Origin: Taenia hydatigena
Taxonomy: Eukaryota; Platyhelminthes; Cestoda; Cyclophyllidea; Taeniidae
Direction of reading: 5' to 3'
DNA: 64,000 nucleotides
Assembly: GCA_036345935.2 (NCBI GenBank)
Contig: JADWOT020000366.1
Span: 1 to 64,000 of the forward strand
Positions 12,630-25,469 of this stretch are shown one piece after another. A program made the position numbers and the translations under genes. The number at the start of each line of letters is the position of its first letter. Positions within the stretch are counted from its first letter, which is position 1. The notes below the pieces were generated by a model. The model was not told the origin of the DNA. It was given only the letters and a program-made list of their open reading frames with translations, and made no database searches.

Positions 12630-14060
12630 TGCTGCATCAAAGTTGCATTTTAAAATTACTGGTATTTAAGAAATTCCTATCCGCACACGCAATAGCTAAG
12701 TGCTGAGAGATGAAGGTACCGTTATAGCCTACAAGGGCGCCTTCAAAAAGATAGTAGCACTGAGCTAATAAATTGCCTACGGCTCTACAGATCCGAATCA
12801 CTTTTAGTTTGTCCCGAATCCAACCAATGCATTCATAAAAAGTGTAGGTCTTTTCAAGCATCATTGCATAGCATTTATTTTGAAAGCTTGCAAGCACTTT
12901 ATTGAATGCCGTCATGTACTGGCTGATCACATACAAGCTAAAACGTGTAAAGCTCTACTTCTCCTCCATATGACATGGAGACAGGCCCACTGTACCATCT
13001 CCACCAAATTGATCGCCCAATCGTTTTGCCGCCTGTTGCACCAAATGCGACAACTATCAGGTAAGTCGGAAAAAGGGAGAAAGTCGAAGCTACCTAAGGC
13101 TTCGAATATCTTTTGTATGTAGTCCAAGTTTGGATGGAGATCTGAGGTTCGCCACATCGAGCCTGTCACAACAAGCGTTTGCTTTGACGTGAGGACATTG
13201 GCCAGGGCATTCAGGTGTCCATAATTCCGATGTTCAAAGTCCGGATACTCAAGATATAAAATGGCCCAGTCATAGTTGCTCAGCTGCATCCTTCCTCTTC
13301 CTCCTCCACCGTCCTCGGACCATTCACGCAGGCTCAGTATGATGCCACCTGCTGTTCGTAAGAATGGATTCTACTGGTTTGAAAAGTTTGGGACATCCAT
13401 AGACACGTCCAAGCAGAGATGGTGGTGGAAGCGGAATGCAGTACTGGCAAGTCGTATTCGCAGCGTCTCATCCGGTATGGCAGTAGTTTTGTGCAACGAC
13501 ACGACATGGTGATCAAACAGCTAATCGGAGCCTGTGCATCAGCAGGAAACTCTCCGAAGTAAGGCCACTAACGTAGTTCTCTTCTCTATTGTAATACTCA
13601 CTTGCATAATCAAAATAATAAATGCATTCCTCCTTGTTTGGTAGGAAAAGCATCCTGCACAGGTGTACGTCTACCCATTTTATGTCCTTCACACTGTGGT
13701 GGATACCGAGAGCTTGAATGGAATGGTCTTGATTTAATCGCTCCTCTGTTAGTTCCTCCTAAACGGGACTCTTAATGTTAAATTTTGGCAACTGTCGGAG
13801 AGAGCATGAATGTTTAAGGGACTTAATGAAGCCATTCAACGAACGCAGAGTTAATCAAACCGACCTGAGACATTACTTTGCAAAATCTGATAAGGACTCC
13901 CCAAATGAAGCTTCTTTTATGGGACAAGTGATCATCATCCAGTTCTAATCACTTCTCTTATCTGGCCAATCAGCAAAGCCCAACGACCAACACAGACTCC
14001 CAGGTGCTACTCAGTTCTGTTTGGAAGGATGTGCACAAGTCCTCACGGCGCATTCTTTTA
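12630..14060 (-). pseudogene. Module K, minus copy, frameshifted copy of the K protein
   Basis: Reverse complement of 49,200-50,640 over its whole length. Reading the minus strand, an N-terminal frame (about 13,745-13,530) keeps HHSVKD-KWVDVHLCRMLF and YYN, then a small deletion near 13,550 shifts the frame and exposes a stop. A second frame, 13,289 to 12,927, keeps ILYLEYPD, HLNALANVL and LTSKQTLVVTGSMWRT, then EALGSFDFLPF and SCRIWCNRRQN. Four codons are inserted after YPDFE relative to the 49-kb copy. A third frame, 12,936-12,637, keeps SFQNK. I do not recognise the protein family. The copy is dead, but the pattern of changes shows past selection on the protein. Confidence 0.7.
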
Positions 14061-15655
14061 ATTTATGATAAGATTATGCTGGCTTATTCATCAATAATGG
14101 AAAACCCGTTAGATCTTAGAATGTGGTTTTTGGGGCATAATGCACGAAAATGCTATAGTGTCTCGTGACGCGATGTGACATGACGTGACGTAAGGTGGAC
14201 AGGTATATATACACATCTTTAAGATGCCGGCTAAACTAGTACAAATCGCAATGTGCCCTTGCTTTGCCTTAGAAAATAGTTTAGCATTCAGCTATCTAAT
14301 TAGCAAAAATCTATTTTAAATGAAACAACTCGATGCAGATAATGCGGATACATGTTAATTTGAAGCAACTGCACGCGTACTTAATAGAAACACACTATGG
14401 CAGGAACACTGTCACTATTCTCAGTGAAATCGCACTTTTAAGCTAAACTGCTTCAAGCAGTTAATGAAGGGTGCCCAAGGAAGTACTGAGGAGGATTATC
14501 GGTTCCCTTGCAACCTAGAAGATTAGAAGGCATCTTTAGGGATGTCGAAGCGGGTGTCAGTGTTTACGTTCCACGCAAATACCTGACTCTAGCGTAGTAA
14601 CAAAGTAGTGATGATGATAAGGAATGAAGTGGGAACGTGTGTCTCTTCCAACCAGTTGTTACTAAATACCGGCCTGACTACTGCACTGATCATTCACTCC
14701 GACCTGCCGACCGTTGAATTGAGGCTCGGCGACAGATACTCTGCTGGTGGTACGAAAAAACCGACTGTGGTAGCGGTTCCAATGTGAGTAATGGGCAAGG
14801 CACAGATAATCGCCTTGTTCCACGCACCCATATGCATGATGCAAAGGTTCGTCACGCGTTTGTTAAACGAGAAGTAAGAGAACTGGCTCCGATTTTGACT
14901 TGACTACATTCTCTCTGTGAGTAGCCAAGCGGGAAATCAAAAGAGACTTTGCGTATAGTAAAACAATTTCAAACAGCAGGATTATACTCTCAAAAGCCTT
15001 TATCAGGAAACGGCATGAAAATGTGGAAAGGCGTATATTCGACGGCATTGATTGTTGCGTCTAAGGATGCTCGATAGACCTCTCTTTAGCCCTCAATTTG
15101 ATCCGTTATTCTGAGGCTTTGCTGATTTTGGCACTTTAAAACAGAGAAGAATGGGACCGCGTATTGCGGCATATTGAACTTATAGTAAAAGCCAGCAAAA
15201 GTCATAAAAGATTAAAATCGCTTCTTTCCTTTGCTACTTTGAATGTTCGTATAATCTTATGCACTTTGCACTGTGACTCTTTGGCCATATCCCTAGTTCA
15301 TGTTGTCAAATTGCACATTATGCCCTTCCTCTGCTCGCAGGACACTGTGGTGCCTTAAAGAAACGTTTGCTATTGCAAGTGGTCTTCGAATCATTTTCGT
15401 AAAGACTATCGCAAGATGCTAAAGGGTTGTGCAATCAGAGTTACCTACAAGGCCTCTGCCTCATTTACACCACTATCCTATGCCCTTCTGTTGAGCATAA
15501 ACTTGACGGCGCAGAAGTAGCCGAATAGCGAAACAAAGTGTAAAGAAGCTTAGGTTGGCACTTTTCTAGATGGATGTGGTTGAAACATGACCTACGAGAA
15601 CAGTCCCTAGATAAGCGAAGGGTTTGAGATTTAAATGACAAGCTTTTTAAGCAAT
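14061..15655. other. No gene or repeat recognised
   Basis: Apart from the promoter-like cluster at 14,166-14,211 and a 31-codon frame after it, I see only short frames and no copy elsewhere in the window. Confidence 0.45.
14166..14211 (+). promoter_or_regulatory. TGACG half-site cluster and TATA box
   Basis: Four same-strand TGAC(G/A) half-sites occur at 14,166, 14,176, 14,181 and 14,186. The last forms TGACGTAA, close to a cAMP-response/bZIP site. TATATATA follows at 14,204-14,211. A 31-codon ATG frame, starting MPAKLVQIAMCPC, begins at 14,224, which is too close to the TATA box to be downstream of a normal start site. The spacing resembles a metazoan core promoter, but no convincing gene follows, so this may be chance. 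Confidence 0.25.
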
Positions 15656-15659
15656 GAGT

Positions 15660-16480
15660 GTAAGGAAAAGAAAGATAGATTAGTTAAGGGTTAATTTGAC
15701 AAACGACAGGATGCGAGGTGCAATGGGCTTTATGCATTGTTGAGCAAAACCTTTCACAACCCGTGTATCTTCTTGATTTCAAGCCTCACTATTTGCCAAA
15801 CTGCAGCAAATGCGTAACCACCACCACCACCACCCACCACTGGGCTATCAGTACATGTGACCGCTTTCTGTACTAGTCGAGTGGGGACAGAGTTGACGCT
15901 TTGCAAGACCAGCTCTGTTTGCTTCATTAATACGACTCATCAAAATTCCATCTTCAGTCTTCTGTTATTAATCAAGCGTGTTCCAAGAAAAACAATGATA
16001 CTTAGCATTGACGGCATAGTAGCGACCGCTGGGGAGTGTGCGAAATCATGATGCCGTATAACTTGTTAAATGATGGGAATTGCATCTTCTCGCCTTCTTC
16101 CTCGGAAATTCGCACCAGCAATCTTAGGGCTGGCAATGCACTGGAGATGTAATCCCCCATCACATAATTCTTGAGTAAAATTAATCTTGCAAATAGCGCT
16201 CCCAAGCCCGCTGACCATTATTTTCGGCGTTTACAACTAGCGACTTGAAGGAATCGGCTCTGATGTTAGACATGTTTAAATTGAGGCATTTCGCATCTAT
16301 CACGTTGAGGCTTACGTAACATCGTTAACTTGGCTCTGACTGTATGCCTAGTCGTGCAGAACATTTGAATGCAATGGACCAAATATCCACTAGGTAGTCC
16401 CTGTGCAGGTTCGAATTCTGCTCGCAACGGTGTCCTCCCTCGCATTTTCGACATTGCACACATTCATTTAGCACCGTAAT
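15660..16480 (-). repeat. Repeat G, minus copy
   Basis: Reverse complement of about 32,990-33,560. Two overlapping minus frames are shared with the other copy: one gives LLVR and FPSFNKLYD with an M-G-ALFA/TLFA start, the other gives MVSG-G-AICK-NFT followed by LQCIA-PKIAGA. The second aligns slightly better over its length. A six-residue insertion (REDA region) distinguishes this copy. Family unknown, with stops in at least one copy. Confidence 0.7.
15817..15840 (+). repeat. (ACC)n microsatellite
   Basis: A run of ACC units with one interruption, lying at the distal end of repeat G. The G copy at 33,470-33,500 has a related but shorter GGTGATGGTGG sequence, so the run probably expanded here. 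Confidence 0.9.
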
Positions 16481-19400
16481 GTCGACGATTGAGTGTGTAA
16501 TTACTTCTGACGTTCCTGAAGCAAAAGACGTCTAGGCAGTCAGCGCGTGTGCCATCGCGCTCACGGGTTTCAGAAGTGGGTCGCAAGCTAGAGCTCTAGA
16601 CTCTCGATTGCTTTGCAGCTTGTCGCTCCAACGGCTCGAATATCGCTGCACGCTATCCTATACATTGCGAACCCGGTCTACATCAACAAAGCGGCATCAG
16701 CAACATCTCGAGCATTAAGCATTGGGAATTGATGTAGGGTGGTGTGCTGCATCGATGCCACTCCAATAGTGGATTGCCAAACTAATGGCCAGTACACGCG
16801 CTTTTCATTCGGGCCATCTGTTTTCGCGGTTTATGCTTGAGGCCGTTCCAGTTTTATGCTACAAATAGCTGTACCTCTGGGACCTCGTTGGTGATTGGCC
16901 ATACACCCGCCACGTACCACCCTGCGCTGTTGGAAGGCAAACAAACTGCTCTGGATTTGCATTGAATCGTATATACCGCAATGTTGGTGCAAAAACTGAG
17001 GGCGGAATTGCACCTGCACTTGCAGTCGTATTTGTTACTCCATTGCATACCATCTTAACTCACGAACCCCCAAGGCTCGAAGTGCTTGTTGTTGATAAAA
17101 ACAAGTAGTAAGAGGCCACAGCTTAGAAATTTTGAGGCTTTATGGGTCAGCATCAGAATGTGGACTGAAGAGCGACACCTATTTGAAGCGAATGCAATGC
17201 TTGCATGCTGATGATTCCGTCTGGCTAGATGAGTGAAGTCGGAAATGGTTGGAAATAAGTACATAGCTGGTAGAACTTTGTTTAAGGTTTTACTTTCATG
17301 CGCAAAAGAGTGTAGTAACTCAAGATCACTTTTTTGGAGTAACTACGATGTGGGTTTCTCTTAACTACAAAGATGCTTCGTAAGAGAACAGCAGTGCAAA
17401 TTTTGATTGTAGCTAGTGCCACCAATAACTTGCATTGCCATTAATAACCGTGAAAAGACGTTAGTTTAGCCCACCTAAGGGGATGCTAAATGCATTCGCC
17501 GTTCCATGTTTCGACTGTTCCCATATGCCAGGCAATATATGTCTAAGAAGAGGGCAAAAGCGGTGACCGTCGAGAAGGTCTAAAGACTGCACTTCGCTAT
17601 GCCAAATGCAAACTTGAAGTGGCCAAATCACTTAAAATCAACAAGTAAATAAGGTGGACAGCTGCGATGAGTGGTATTTTCTAATTGCATCGGTTATTCA
17701 GCATGATGGCATTGATGCTAAAAATCCCTACAAGTTTATTTGCTGCTTAGCAATGTCGGAGTGAGCAACGGCATCATTGTCTCTGCTACTGTCTTCTTCG
17801 ACATTGCCATGTTCCTTTCTAACGTTGCGTTTTACTGTTTAGCAGGCGTCTATTCACTTGGTATATGACACTCACTCGCAATCTTAAACGTCATCTTCCA
17901 CTGAAGTCTTCACCCACAAGGCCAACCTATTCTGCCCGCACTAAAAATAAGATACTCACGTAACCTTCCATTTATTAGCTCATACGCTGATTCAAAAGCC
18001 ACATCAGGTGGGATAAAGGCGACCTGGTAACTTCATATCCGAACATGCAAACATTGACCGTATAGCACGCGATTAGTTTCACAAACCAGTTTGAGCATCC
18101 ACAGACTGAGGCTGCCCCCAGGCAACACGCAAAGGATGTGGTGATTAATGAAGCGCGTCACCATCTTATGCTTCAATTTCTGATCATTATACCATAAGTA
18201 AGAGAATCTGTACTACTGCACATGAGCCAATATTTTCCTTACCATCTAATAACCACCGATCTTAAACGGCAAAAGAAGGTTAACCAGATGTGATAGAGCA
18301 CAGGAGAGAGTGACCCTATTCCGTCGTTTGACGATACAATCCTGCTTAACCTCAAATCGTAGCTCAATTCCATACAGCATAAAATCAAATCAACTCGTCT
18401 CCCCACTTCACTTCTTCCCCTCACAATTTCTATTCCTTGTCGCCTATTCGAAAGGTCAATCTAATAAAAGGAGCAAAAAAAATTGCAATAGCGAAAGCAT
18501 ACGACTCTTCGAAAGGCACCAAATGTTAGGGGTGCATGGTAAAGCATCCAGTTCATAACGGTAATGTTTGACCCGCTTGGTGGATACATCAGTAGAAGAT
18601 TCTTGGGTAAATTGCTGCATGGTGCATGGGCAAGAATCTTCCTAGTGCCGTTTGAGTCATTTAAGCATTAGCTCAATTCTAACAACTGAATACGTACGAC
18701 AGAAAGTCTGTTGACTCTCTTTTGCCTCTTACGCAATCACCGATGCTGTAGACCATTTCTTATCCCATCGATGCTAGGAACAGCGCATCATCTTCAGGCG
18801 GATGCTGCTGTTTCTTTGACTGCAGCCAACAAATTACGCAGCGCACTTGGAGTCGTAAGGCTAGAAGTTCTGGTCCCGTGACCTGATGTTGTGGAAAGAC
18901 CGGCCTTGATGAAGATAAATTAGCAGGTCAGCATCTAATTTAAAAGAAATGCGCAAACAATTCTCGAACCAAAAATCCATTTACACGTTATTACGTAAAG
19001 GGCATTGAGGATGGCCTGCGGATGTTGCAGTGAAAGGGTGAGAACAAGCTTGCACAGGAATGCTTTACACGACTGATTTTCAATCCAGTTCGAATGACGG
19101 ATCCATCGCTGACCTAACGACTGACTCGAAAGGGCGATGACGTCTGCGTTTTTGACATTTCCGCAGTTGCCACCAACGTCAAGTGGGTGAAGCATGCATG
19201 CACACGACGTAAGAAACCGGCGCACCGTCGAGTTCTAAGACTACTAACCAACCTTTCTATCTTCCTTAGCTACTTCTTTCCGAATTTTAGTAAATTAGCA
19301 AAGTATATCACAAGCTTCTTGCATCATTGTTGTCGCTGTTGCGAGATTTCATTTCTTGATATCATCAGACGTCACTCCCCATCCTCCCCTCTGCAGTTTG

Positions 19401-20479
19401 AGTTGCACTTTGCGGCTCAGTTCTGTCGAAATTATCATTTGTGTGACGGTCACAACAATTCTTCTGTTTTGCCTTCCCTTGTTGTCAAACGATCTCTGCA
19501 AATGAGTGAGTCCTTCAACGCTGATATGTTCAACTAATGTGAATGCAACGCAAGCTTCTCCTCGCGTGTAACTAACTCCATTCTCCTTAAGCATGGTGAA
19601 ATAGGCTCCCACTTAGGCCCACTGTAATACCCGCTCTACAGGCCTCCTTAGGCGGATTTAAAATCTAAGCTTACACTTCCAACCTTCGCAAGCCTTTAGA
19701 GGCAACTCACGTATCAACCGCTTCTCAACATGTGTCCAGGTGTTTAACTTCTAGTCCAGGCCACTATCACTAACAGCGTATTATCAAAATACATTGCCAT
19801 TTTCATGCCCATCTTTTAACATCAAAATTTTCGGCTACTTCAATAACAAGGCAGGCAAATATTTGAAGGGGAGCATGGACATTGAGGTCATCAAATGGTG
19901 AATGCTCCATTTCCTCCAGCTGACTCAAAATTGCCTTTGGTGCCTCCGCTCTTACGACTTCTAGGAACGGGTGCGTATTATGCAGAGCAAAATGAATTCT
20001 AGATGTAGTCGAAAGTAGGATTTACTCAAAACGTTTTGCTTTGAGGCGGTGGTCGTCGAGTGGTAGTCAAGTCCTCAATTTCTATGCGCATAACGATTTC
20101 GTAGAATTATTTTCAACAAGAAATTCGACGAAGCAGCTCACACGCATACAATCACATAGTAAAAGTGCAAAGGCAGGCAATCTGCATGCCTTTTCCCTTT
20201 TTCTGTATTTGCGTTACGGAATAAGTAAAATCAGTTCCACAGAGAAAAACCGGTGATCCACAAGGATTGGAATACGATGCATTGCTATTGCAAAATTGCA
20301 GATCCTAGAAGTCAAGAAGGCACAGTTCAGCTGTTTTATCCTTAAATCGGCTTCTCACGCTTTTACTGGTTTACAAATAATGCACAAATTAGCTTTTAAA
20401 ACATGAGAATTCGTGTGATTTCAGGCATTGAGTTTAAAGTAAGCAAATTTATGATGGCTTTCGCCTTATGGAATTATTC
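16481..20479. other. No gene or repeat recognised
   Basis: The longest frames are 116 codons (19,187-19,537, plus) and 96 codons (18,935-19,225, minus). Neither has a recognisable domain or a second copy. Three minus frames are simultaneously open over 16,859-17,019, which points to chance or base composition. Confidence 0.4.
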
Positions 20480-21309
20480 CTAGCTGTTCAGATTTATGTC
20501 TGCCCTTTCATCATCCTTGCATGTATTCATTAGAAGGACAGGATTCTGCTTAGAGACATCAAATCTAAGGGACGAGCACAGTGTATTAGGCTGCCGAGGA
20601 AAGAGAGCCATACAGTTGGTGGAGTATTGATGTGAAGTGGAAATTATGTCCTCCTCACGGACCGCCAGCGCCAACTCACCCACCTGATATGCAGGCCGTC
20701 TAGCATTTTCAGAGTAAGCAACTGACAAACTTATGAGTTTCGCGTACAACTGTTTTAACTGACGTGCACCATTCTACGCATAGACATATTTTGCGACGAA
20801 GAAGATGAGTGTGTTGCATTCCAGTGCTCCAGCAACCACCTTGCACAGTGCTAATGCGGTACATTCGCAATCACAAACAATTGGACAGGCGACTACGTGA
20901 TTACTGCTGACCAAATATCACACTTCTATGGAATCAGCCGTGCTCTATTGAACGGTAGCAAGTGCGAGTTACGAAATTTACCAGTTTAGTAGCTTTCATG
21001 CATGGAATCATGCCACCATCCCTCCTCGGACTAAGAAGGCTCTGCTGAAATAATTACACGAATGCTAGCAGTATACGTATGGAAGTCAAAAATACGTCGG
21101 ATAAAAGTGGACTCAATTTGTTATAAAGGTCTGCCACTGAGTCTGCAACGATTACGTCAGAATTTCAGCTTTACACCCTATAGTTGCCACAATCCATGGA
21201 TTTTCATCTATTAATTTGACTACTGAAAACCCATCCACCTCCACAGTCCCAGTACTTGCGTGCACCATCTCATATGTGCTGATCTGTTTTCACAGCGGAA
21301 AGACACAAC
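20480..21309 (+). repeat. Repeat D, second plus copy
   Basis: Direct repeat of 10,415-11,180 at roughly 80 percent identity by eye. The minus frame 20,480-20,749 (89 codons) shares GEL-LAVREEDI, TSHQYST and ALFPRQP with the 10.4-kb copy, with few stops over about 55 codons. The plus frame 21,216-21,467 keeps the ST-PVLA-TI peptide seen at 11.1 kb. Confidence 0.85.
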
Positions 21310-22554
21310 GAACATTTAGCTGCTGCAGATTAGCGCCTCAGAAACTCTTTAGTTTTCTAGAGCCACACCCAGGCTGTCTCCTCTGGCCAGCTGTAAGCGA
21401 CTCATTGAGACTCTTCTCGTACACTTCCCTGCGTTGTGGAACGGACATCAGGCTAGGCGGTCAGTAAGATTATGACAATGTAAACACAAGCCCAACTCGA
21501 AGTAATTGGCAGGTAGGTATGGCCGATTTTATTTTGGTTGCAGTTACTTCCCGTAGCCTCATCATCTGAAGTCGGCAGTGAATAGAGCACAGGAAAGTTG
21601 CAACTAACACTTGCCAACTCAGGAAAGCCTCCTTCTTCCACCGCGCTTTTAGCAGTACACTAACTTACTGACATCTCCTTGGCAAAACATCAAGACCGGT
21701 CTACTAGTCGGATTTAAATCCATGGTTAGTCTGCTTCAAACATCCATCTTAGCTATACTATGGGTATGAACGCATAAATCGCGTCTTTAATCATACACAA
21801 CTAAGCAAAGAAACCTAAATAATAATGTCGAATCTAATATTTGACTAATGACGATAATAAAAATGCGCGGAAAACTCTGCCCTGTAGGATCGAAATCACC
21901 TCAACATGGGGCTTAGACGTTTTTGCCAAATAACGCTCAGACAGCAATTGGAAACGATGTCAGTGAATACAGTATTTTATAGGCAAAACTGGCGCCAAAA
22001 ATCATCTTCGTTTGATGTATATTGCGCAATCAGGCGTATTTTAAACACATCACCTTGTCAACCAAAACCTGCTGGTTTTGTGGTCATACTAAAAAGAAAT
22101 AAGTAGGAGCGGTCGAAAGGGATTAAATCCACTGCAAATCGAGTTTAAACACAGTGCACTAGTGCATTTGCTTGTCGTTTTGCGATTCATTATTGTTCTT
22201 ACAAAATATACAAGAAAGAGGCGCAAGTTTTGACGCAAGAGAGGTGGATTGGGTTCAGTAATTTATTCCCATTTTACATAGGTTGGACATTTTCTGTCAA
22301 GAATGGTCTGTTTAACTTCTTGGTTGAGTTCCTCATATGATGGCTAACGTCCCGCTTGTGCGAATTAGTAAGATTTAATAGTGCAGTAAGCTTCTGCCTC
22401 GTAGGCGTTACTGTGATTGCAGCGAGAAGAGACGTTCGACCTCGCAAAGTAACTTATACAAATCATTAAGCCTACGATCTAAAGCTAATTGAGATTAATA
22501 AATTATATAAATACAACAAGACAAAGAATTTATTGCAGAAAAGCGAGTTAAAAT
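21310..22554 (+). repeat. Repeat A, plus copy, nearly complete
   Basis: The most complete A copy. It runs from the CTGTCTCCTCTGGCCAGCTG block at 21,377 through the CATCTGAAG block to the CTTCTGCCTCGTAGGCG block at 22,393 and the AAGCCTACGATCT block at 22,474. The following 60 bp link it to B. Confidence 0.85.
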
Positions 22555-23164
22555 TTCTGTAATTTACAGTAGGTCGGGTCAGGCTTTTCTGCACTCGCTA
22601 TGTTTTCCGGTTTCCCTTCTCTTTCTCAGCAAGACCTATCAGTTAGGTGAGTCTGGTTAAGACGTGTCCAGAGAAGGTGGTGAATTTTGGCGACTTTAGT
22701 GTACTTCATCTCAGGATATTCTATCCGGGTCTTATACACAGGTTGATTTATAACAGATTAAACGTTGGATCCACTTTAAGTACAAAAGATCATGCAAATG
22801 CATTAGCACCAATGCATTGCGCGTTTACTTTGGCGGTTGCTTCGATACACGCAAATTGCATGCGACTTACCACTGAGAGGAGAATTTACTGGTAAGCTAT
22901 AAGGATTTAAAGCTAAGGAAAGGAGGAAGGGCATTAGGATAAGGAAAGAGAAAGAAAGAAGGCGACACGATGATTAGGGGTATAAAGAAGGGAAAAATGG
23001 AAGGAGGAAAGGAAGAAAGAGCCTCTGCTATGTCGATGAAGAAGCCGGGTCTCATCTCGCTCTTGTGATTGCTTGATCTGTCACTGCAAAGCATCTTTGG
23101 CCAAAAAGTGGAAATAATGAGTCCAAGTCTGCCTACCCCGCTTAACGGCATAGGTTCCAGTTCT
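22555..23164 (+). repeat. Repeat B, plus copy
   Basis: Contains the purine-rich tract at about 22,913-23,025 and the distal GGCCAAAAAGTGGAAATAAT block near 23,099. It lacks the 240-bp proximal part seen at 960-1,200 and 5,150-5,390. Confidence 0.85.
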
Positions 23165-23602
23165 TTACAACTCCGAAGAATAATTTTGATGACGATATTG
23201 GATGTGGGATGTTTGTTGTACTTTATAATCAAGAATAGGACAGAAATACACTTTATAGTCATTAGTCTTGGCATCATTTATGACATCAGCCAACTTTTTT
23301 GCACACAATCATAGTCTAGACTCGCCTATTCATTGTAAAAGTGTATTTCTGGAGCTTAATAGGCAATCTCGAAATCTCGTTCAGCAGCTTTCTTCTTCCA
23401 TTAAAGCGAAGGTGAAGTGTCGTAGTTAGCAAGCCGAAACTACTTAGCTTTAAATGCCCTAATCATTAAAACAGGAGGATGGGAATTGATATCGCCCAAA
23501 GCAAAAAACAGCTTTCTGACCAATTTATTAACAGTTCACTTTATTCAACTCACTGAAAGTCCCAGAAATGCCACACTTGACCCAATTAAAATGAGAATAA
23601 AC
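23165..23602 (+). repeat. Repeat C, plus copy
   Basis: Matches 27,300-27,731 (plus) and 31,274-31,690 (minus). A block around 23,330-23,360 including TGTAAAAGTGTATTTCTGGA is the same in the 27-kb copy. The module ends at GAGAATAAACCA in all three copies, which is a sharp and reproducible boundary. C here occupies the position that M holds in the K-bearing loci. Confidence 0.9.
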
Positions 23603-25034
23603 CATCAATGCACAAAAATATTAAGTCATTGGCAATCTTAACGATGGCCTTTGTGGTGCCCATGAGCTTGGTAGTATCGCTGTCAGCTATCACAAATTGA
23701 TGACTTTCACATGTCACACGTGTCTGACGTTTGAGTTCAAGTAGAGAAATCAGAATGTAACATATGATTCTGGTAAGACACGTGCTAACATTGTGCTGCA
23801 GCATAGCTATATTTAATAAAAATCGAAAAAAGTAAAGATTTAGTCCTTTTCTTTATGTAAAACACCACCATTCAGTGGCATTCTTTTGGAGTGGACTGCC
23901 TCTACTCACAACTTCGCCTTTTGTCTTGGCAATAAACTTAGTAAAACTAAATGGTTGACTAAAATTTATGAATCAACAGATTGATGGACGGTTGAATGGT
24001 TGGCAGCGATACTAATACTTAGGTACATACTCGGGATTTAGCGAACCCTCATTTTGAGTGAAGTCTTCGCGTAGCTGCTGAATAGTTTAGGTCTTTTAAA
24101 TTTAAAATGGCCTCACAGTGTAGACAAAGTCCCATGTTTAAGATCTGAGATCTTATCAGCTTGCCTAATGGTGACATCTGAGTCGCACGCTGCCTCACTC
24201 GCGTGGCCACTTAATCACTCCCTCTTCCATTTGCAGACCCAGTAGAGGCCCAGCAGTAGTACTTAGAATATGCGTTATACATGTTTTAAGTTGCATTTTA
24301 TGTTAACCAATCAAAGCTCCGTTGATGTGAAAAACGAGCCACAGTGCGACCTTGCATCCAGTCTTGTTAATTTTACTCATTATCTCTGTAGGGTCGCCGC
24401 AGAGTTCATGAGCGGTTCCTCTGAGGCACGGAGGTGGTAAATGCCCACTGATCTCGACCCAAGCCCTGTCACCAGGGCAAAACTACAATCTGCAGAGAAA
24501 CAAGGGATCTCGCACTCGTATGAGAAAGTGTGCTTTTCAGCGCTCATTCCACGGTCGCTACACTACAGGTTGGACTCAAGAAAATGCTGCCAACACAATA
24601 AAAAGGCCATGACTTTGGTCATTCGTGTTAATCTCACCCAATGTTTTGGCAGCTCATCCTAGCTTGACCGACCTTTATCTTTTAAGAAATAATTTGTTTT
24701 ACATGCATGTGACACAGTAAAAAGATTGCTTATTTTAAGTGACAACAACTGCTAATTTTAAAAATTGATACGAATTATAACAAGAAAAGAATGTCATTGC
24801 TATTTTATTAAAAATATATGATTTTTGGAGGTAATGCGTTTGCAGATATGGATCTTCTATTCGAATACCTCTATGCCTAATACCTAAACAGATGTATATT
24901 CTTTTTTTACTGGTAAAATGTTAAAATACCATTTCGAGAATCATAAAAAGCAGGCGGAATTTAAGTAAGATCACAAATTCGCTGCAATTAGATTATAGAT
25001 TGTCCCACCTATTTTAAGGTTTTGATAGTGTCGA
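23603..25034. other. No gene or repeat recognised
   Basis: Short frames only (up to 73 codons, 24,441-24,662). No match found to other families. AT-rich around 24,720-25,000. Confidence 0.45.
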
Positions 25035-25215
25035 TGTTTTTTGCTTACAAGGCATTTAAACCGTGCTCTTGCTTGCGGTTTTGTGCAGTTTTTATTTTAT
25101 TCGATAGTTTTTCATACTTTTCTCCATCACATTTTCATTTTATCAATCGCTTCGCTAATCTATCAAATGTCGTGGCCGAATTTGTGGTTAATGCACGGGA
25201 CTACGCGTGTAGCTA
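25035..25215 (+). repeat. Repeat N, copy 2
   Basis: Aligns with 1-175 on the same strand. Two overlapping plus frames of about 64 codons are open here, but the first copy has a TAG early in the matching region. Confidence 0.5.
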
Positions 25216-25469
25216 GTTTTACCAGCGTTTGAGGGCCAACGATCATCAAAAGTGGGTGCCTTTTCCTTTCCGACTCAATATAGTGCTAAAAACGGATCAA
25301 TCAACGTCCTCGCACGTTCATAATCTACTTGATGTGTAAATGTGCCAAAAAACTACCGACTAAATATCGTTGCAGCAAAAGGGGAATCATTTAAAGTCAA
25401 TAGTGAGTTGGTAGCCCGTGCATATAGTTGCGATCGTGTGCATCTATATTTCGATATTTTTGAGGGACT

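Noticed and set aside
16831..17053. Three minus frames open at once
   Set aside because: Simultaneous openness points to local composition rather than a gene, and no copy was found.
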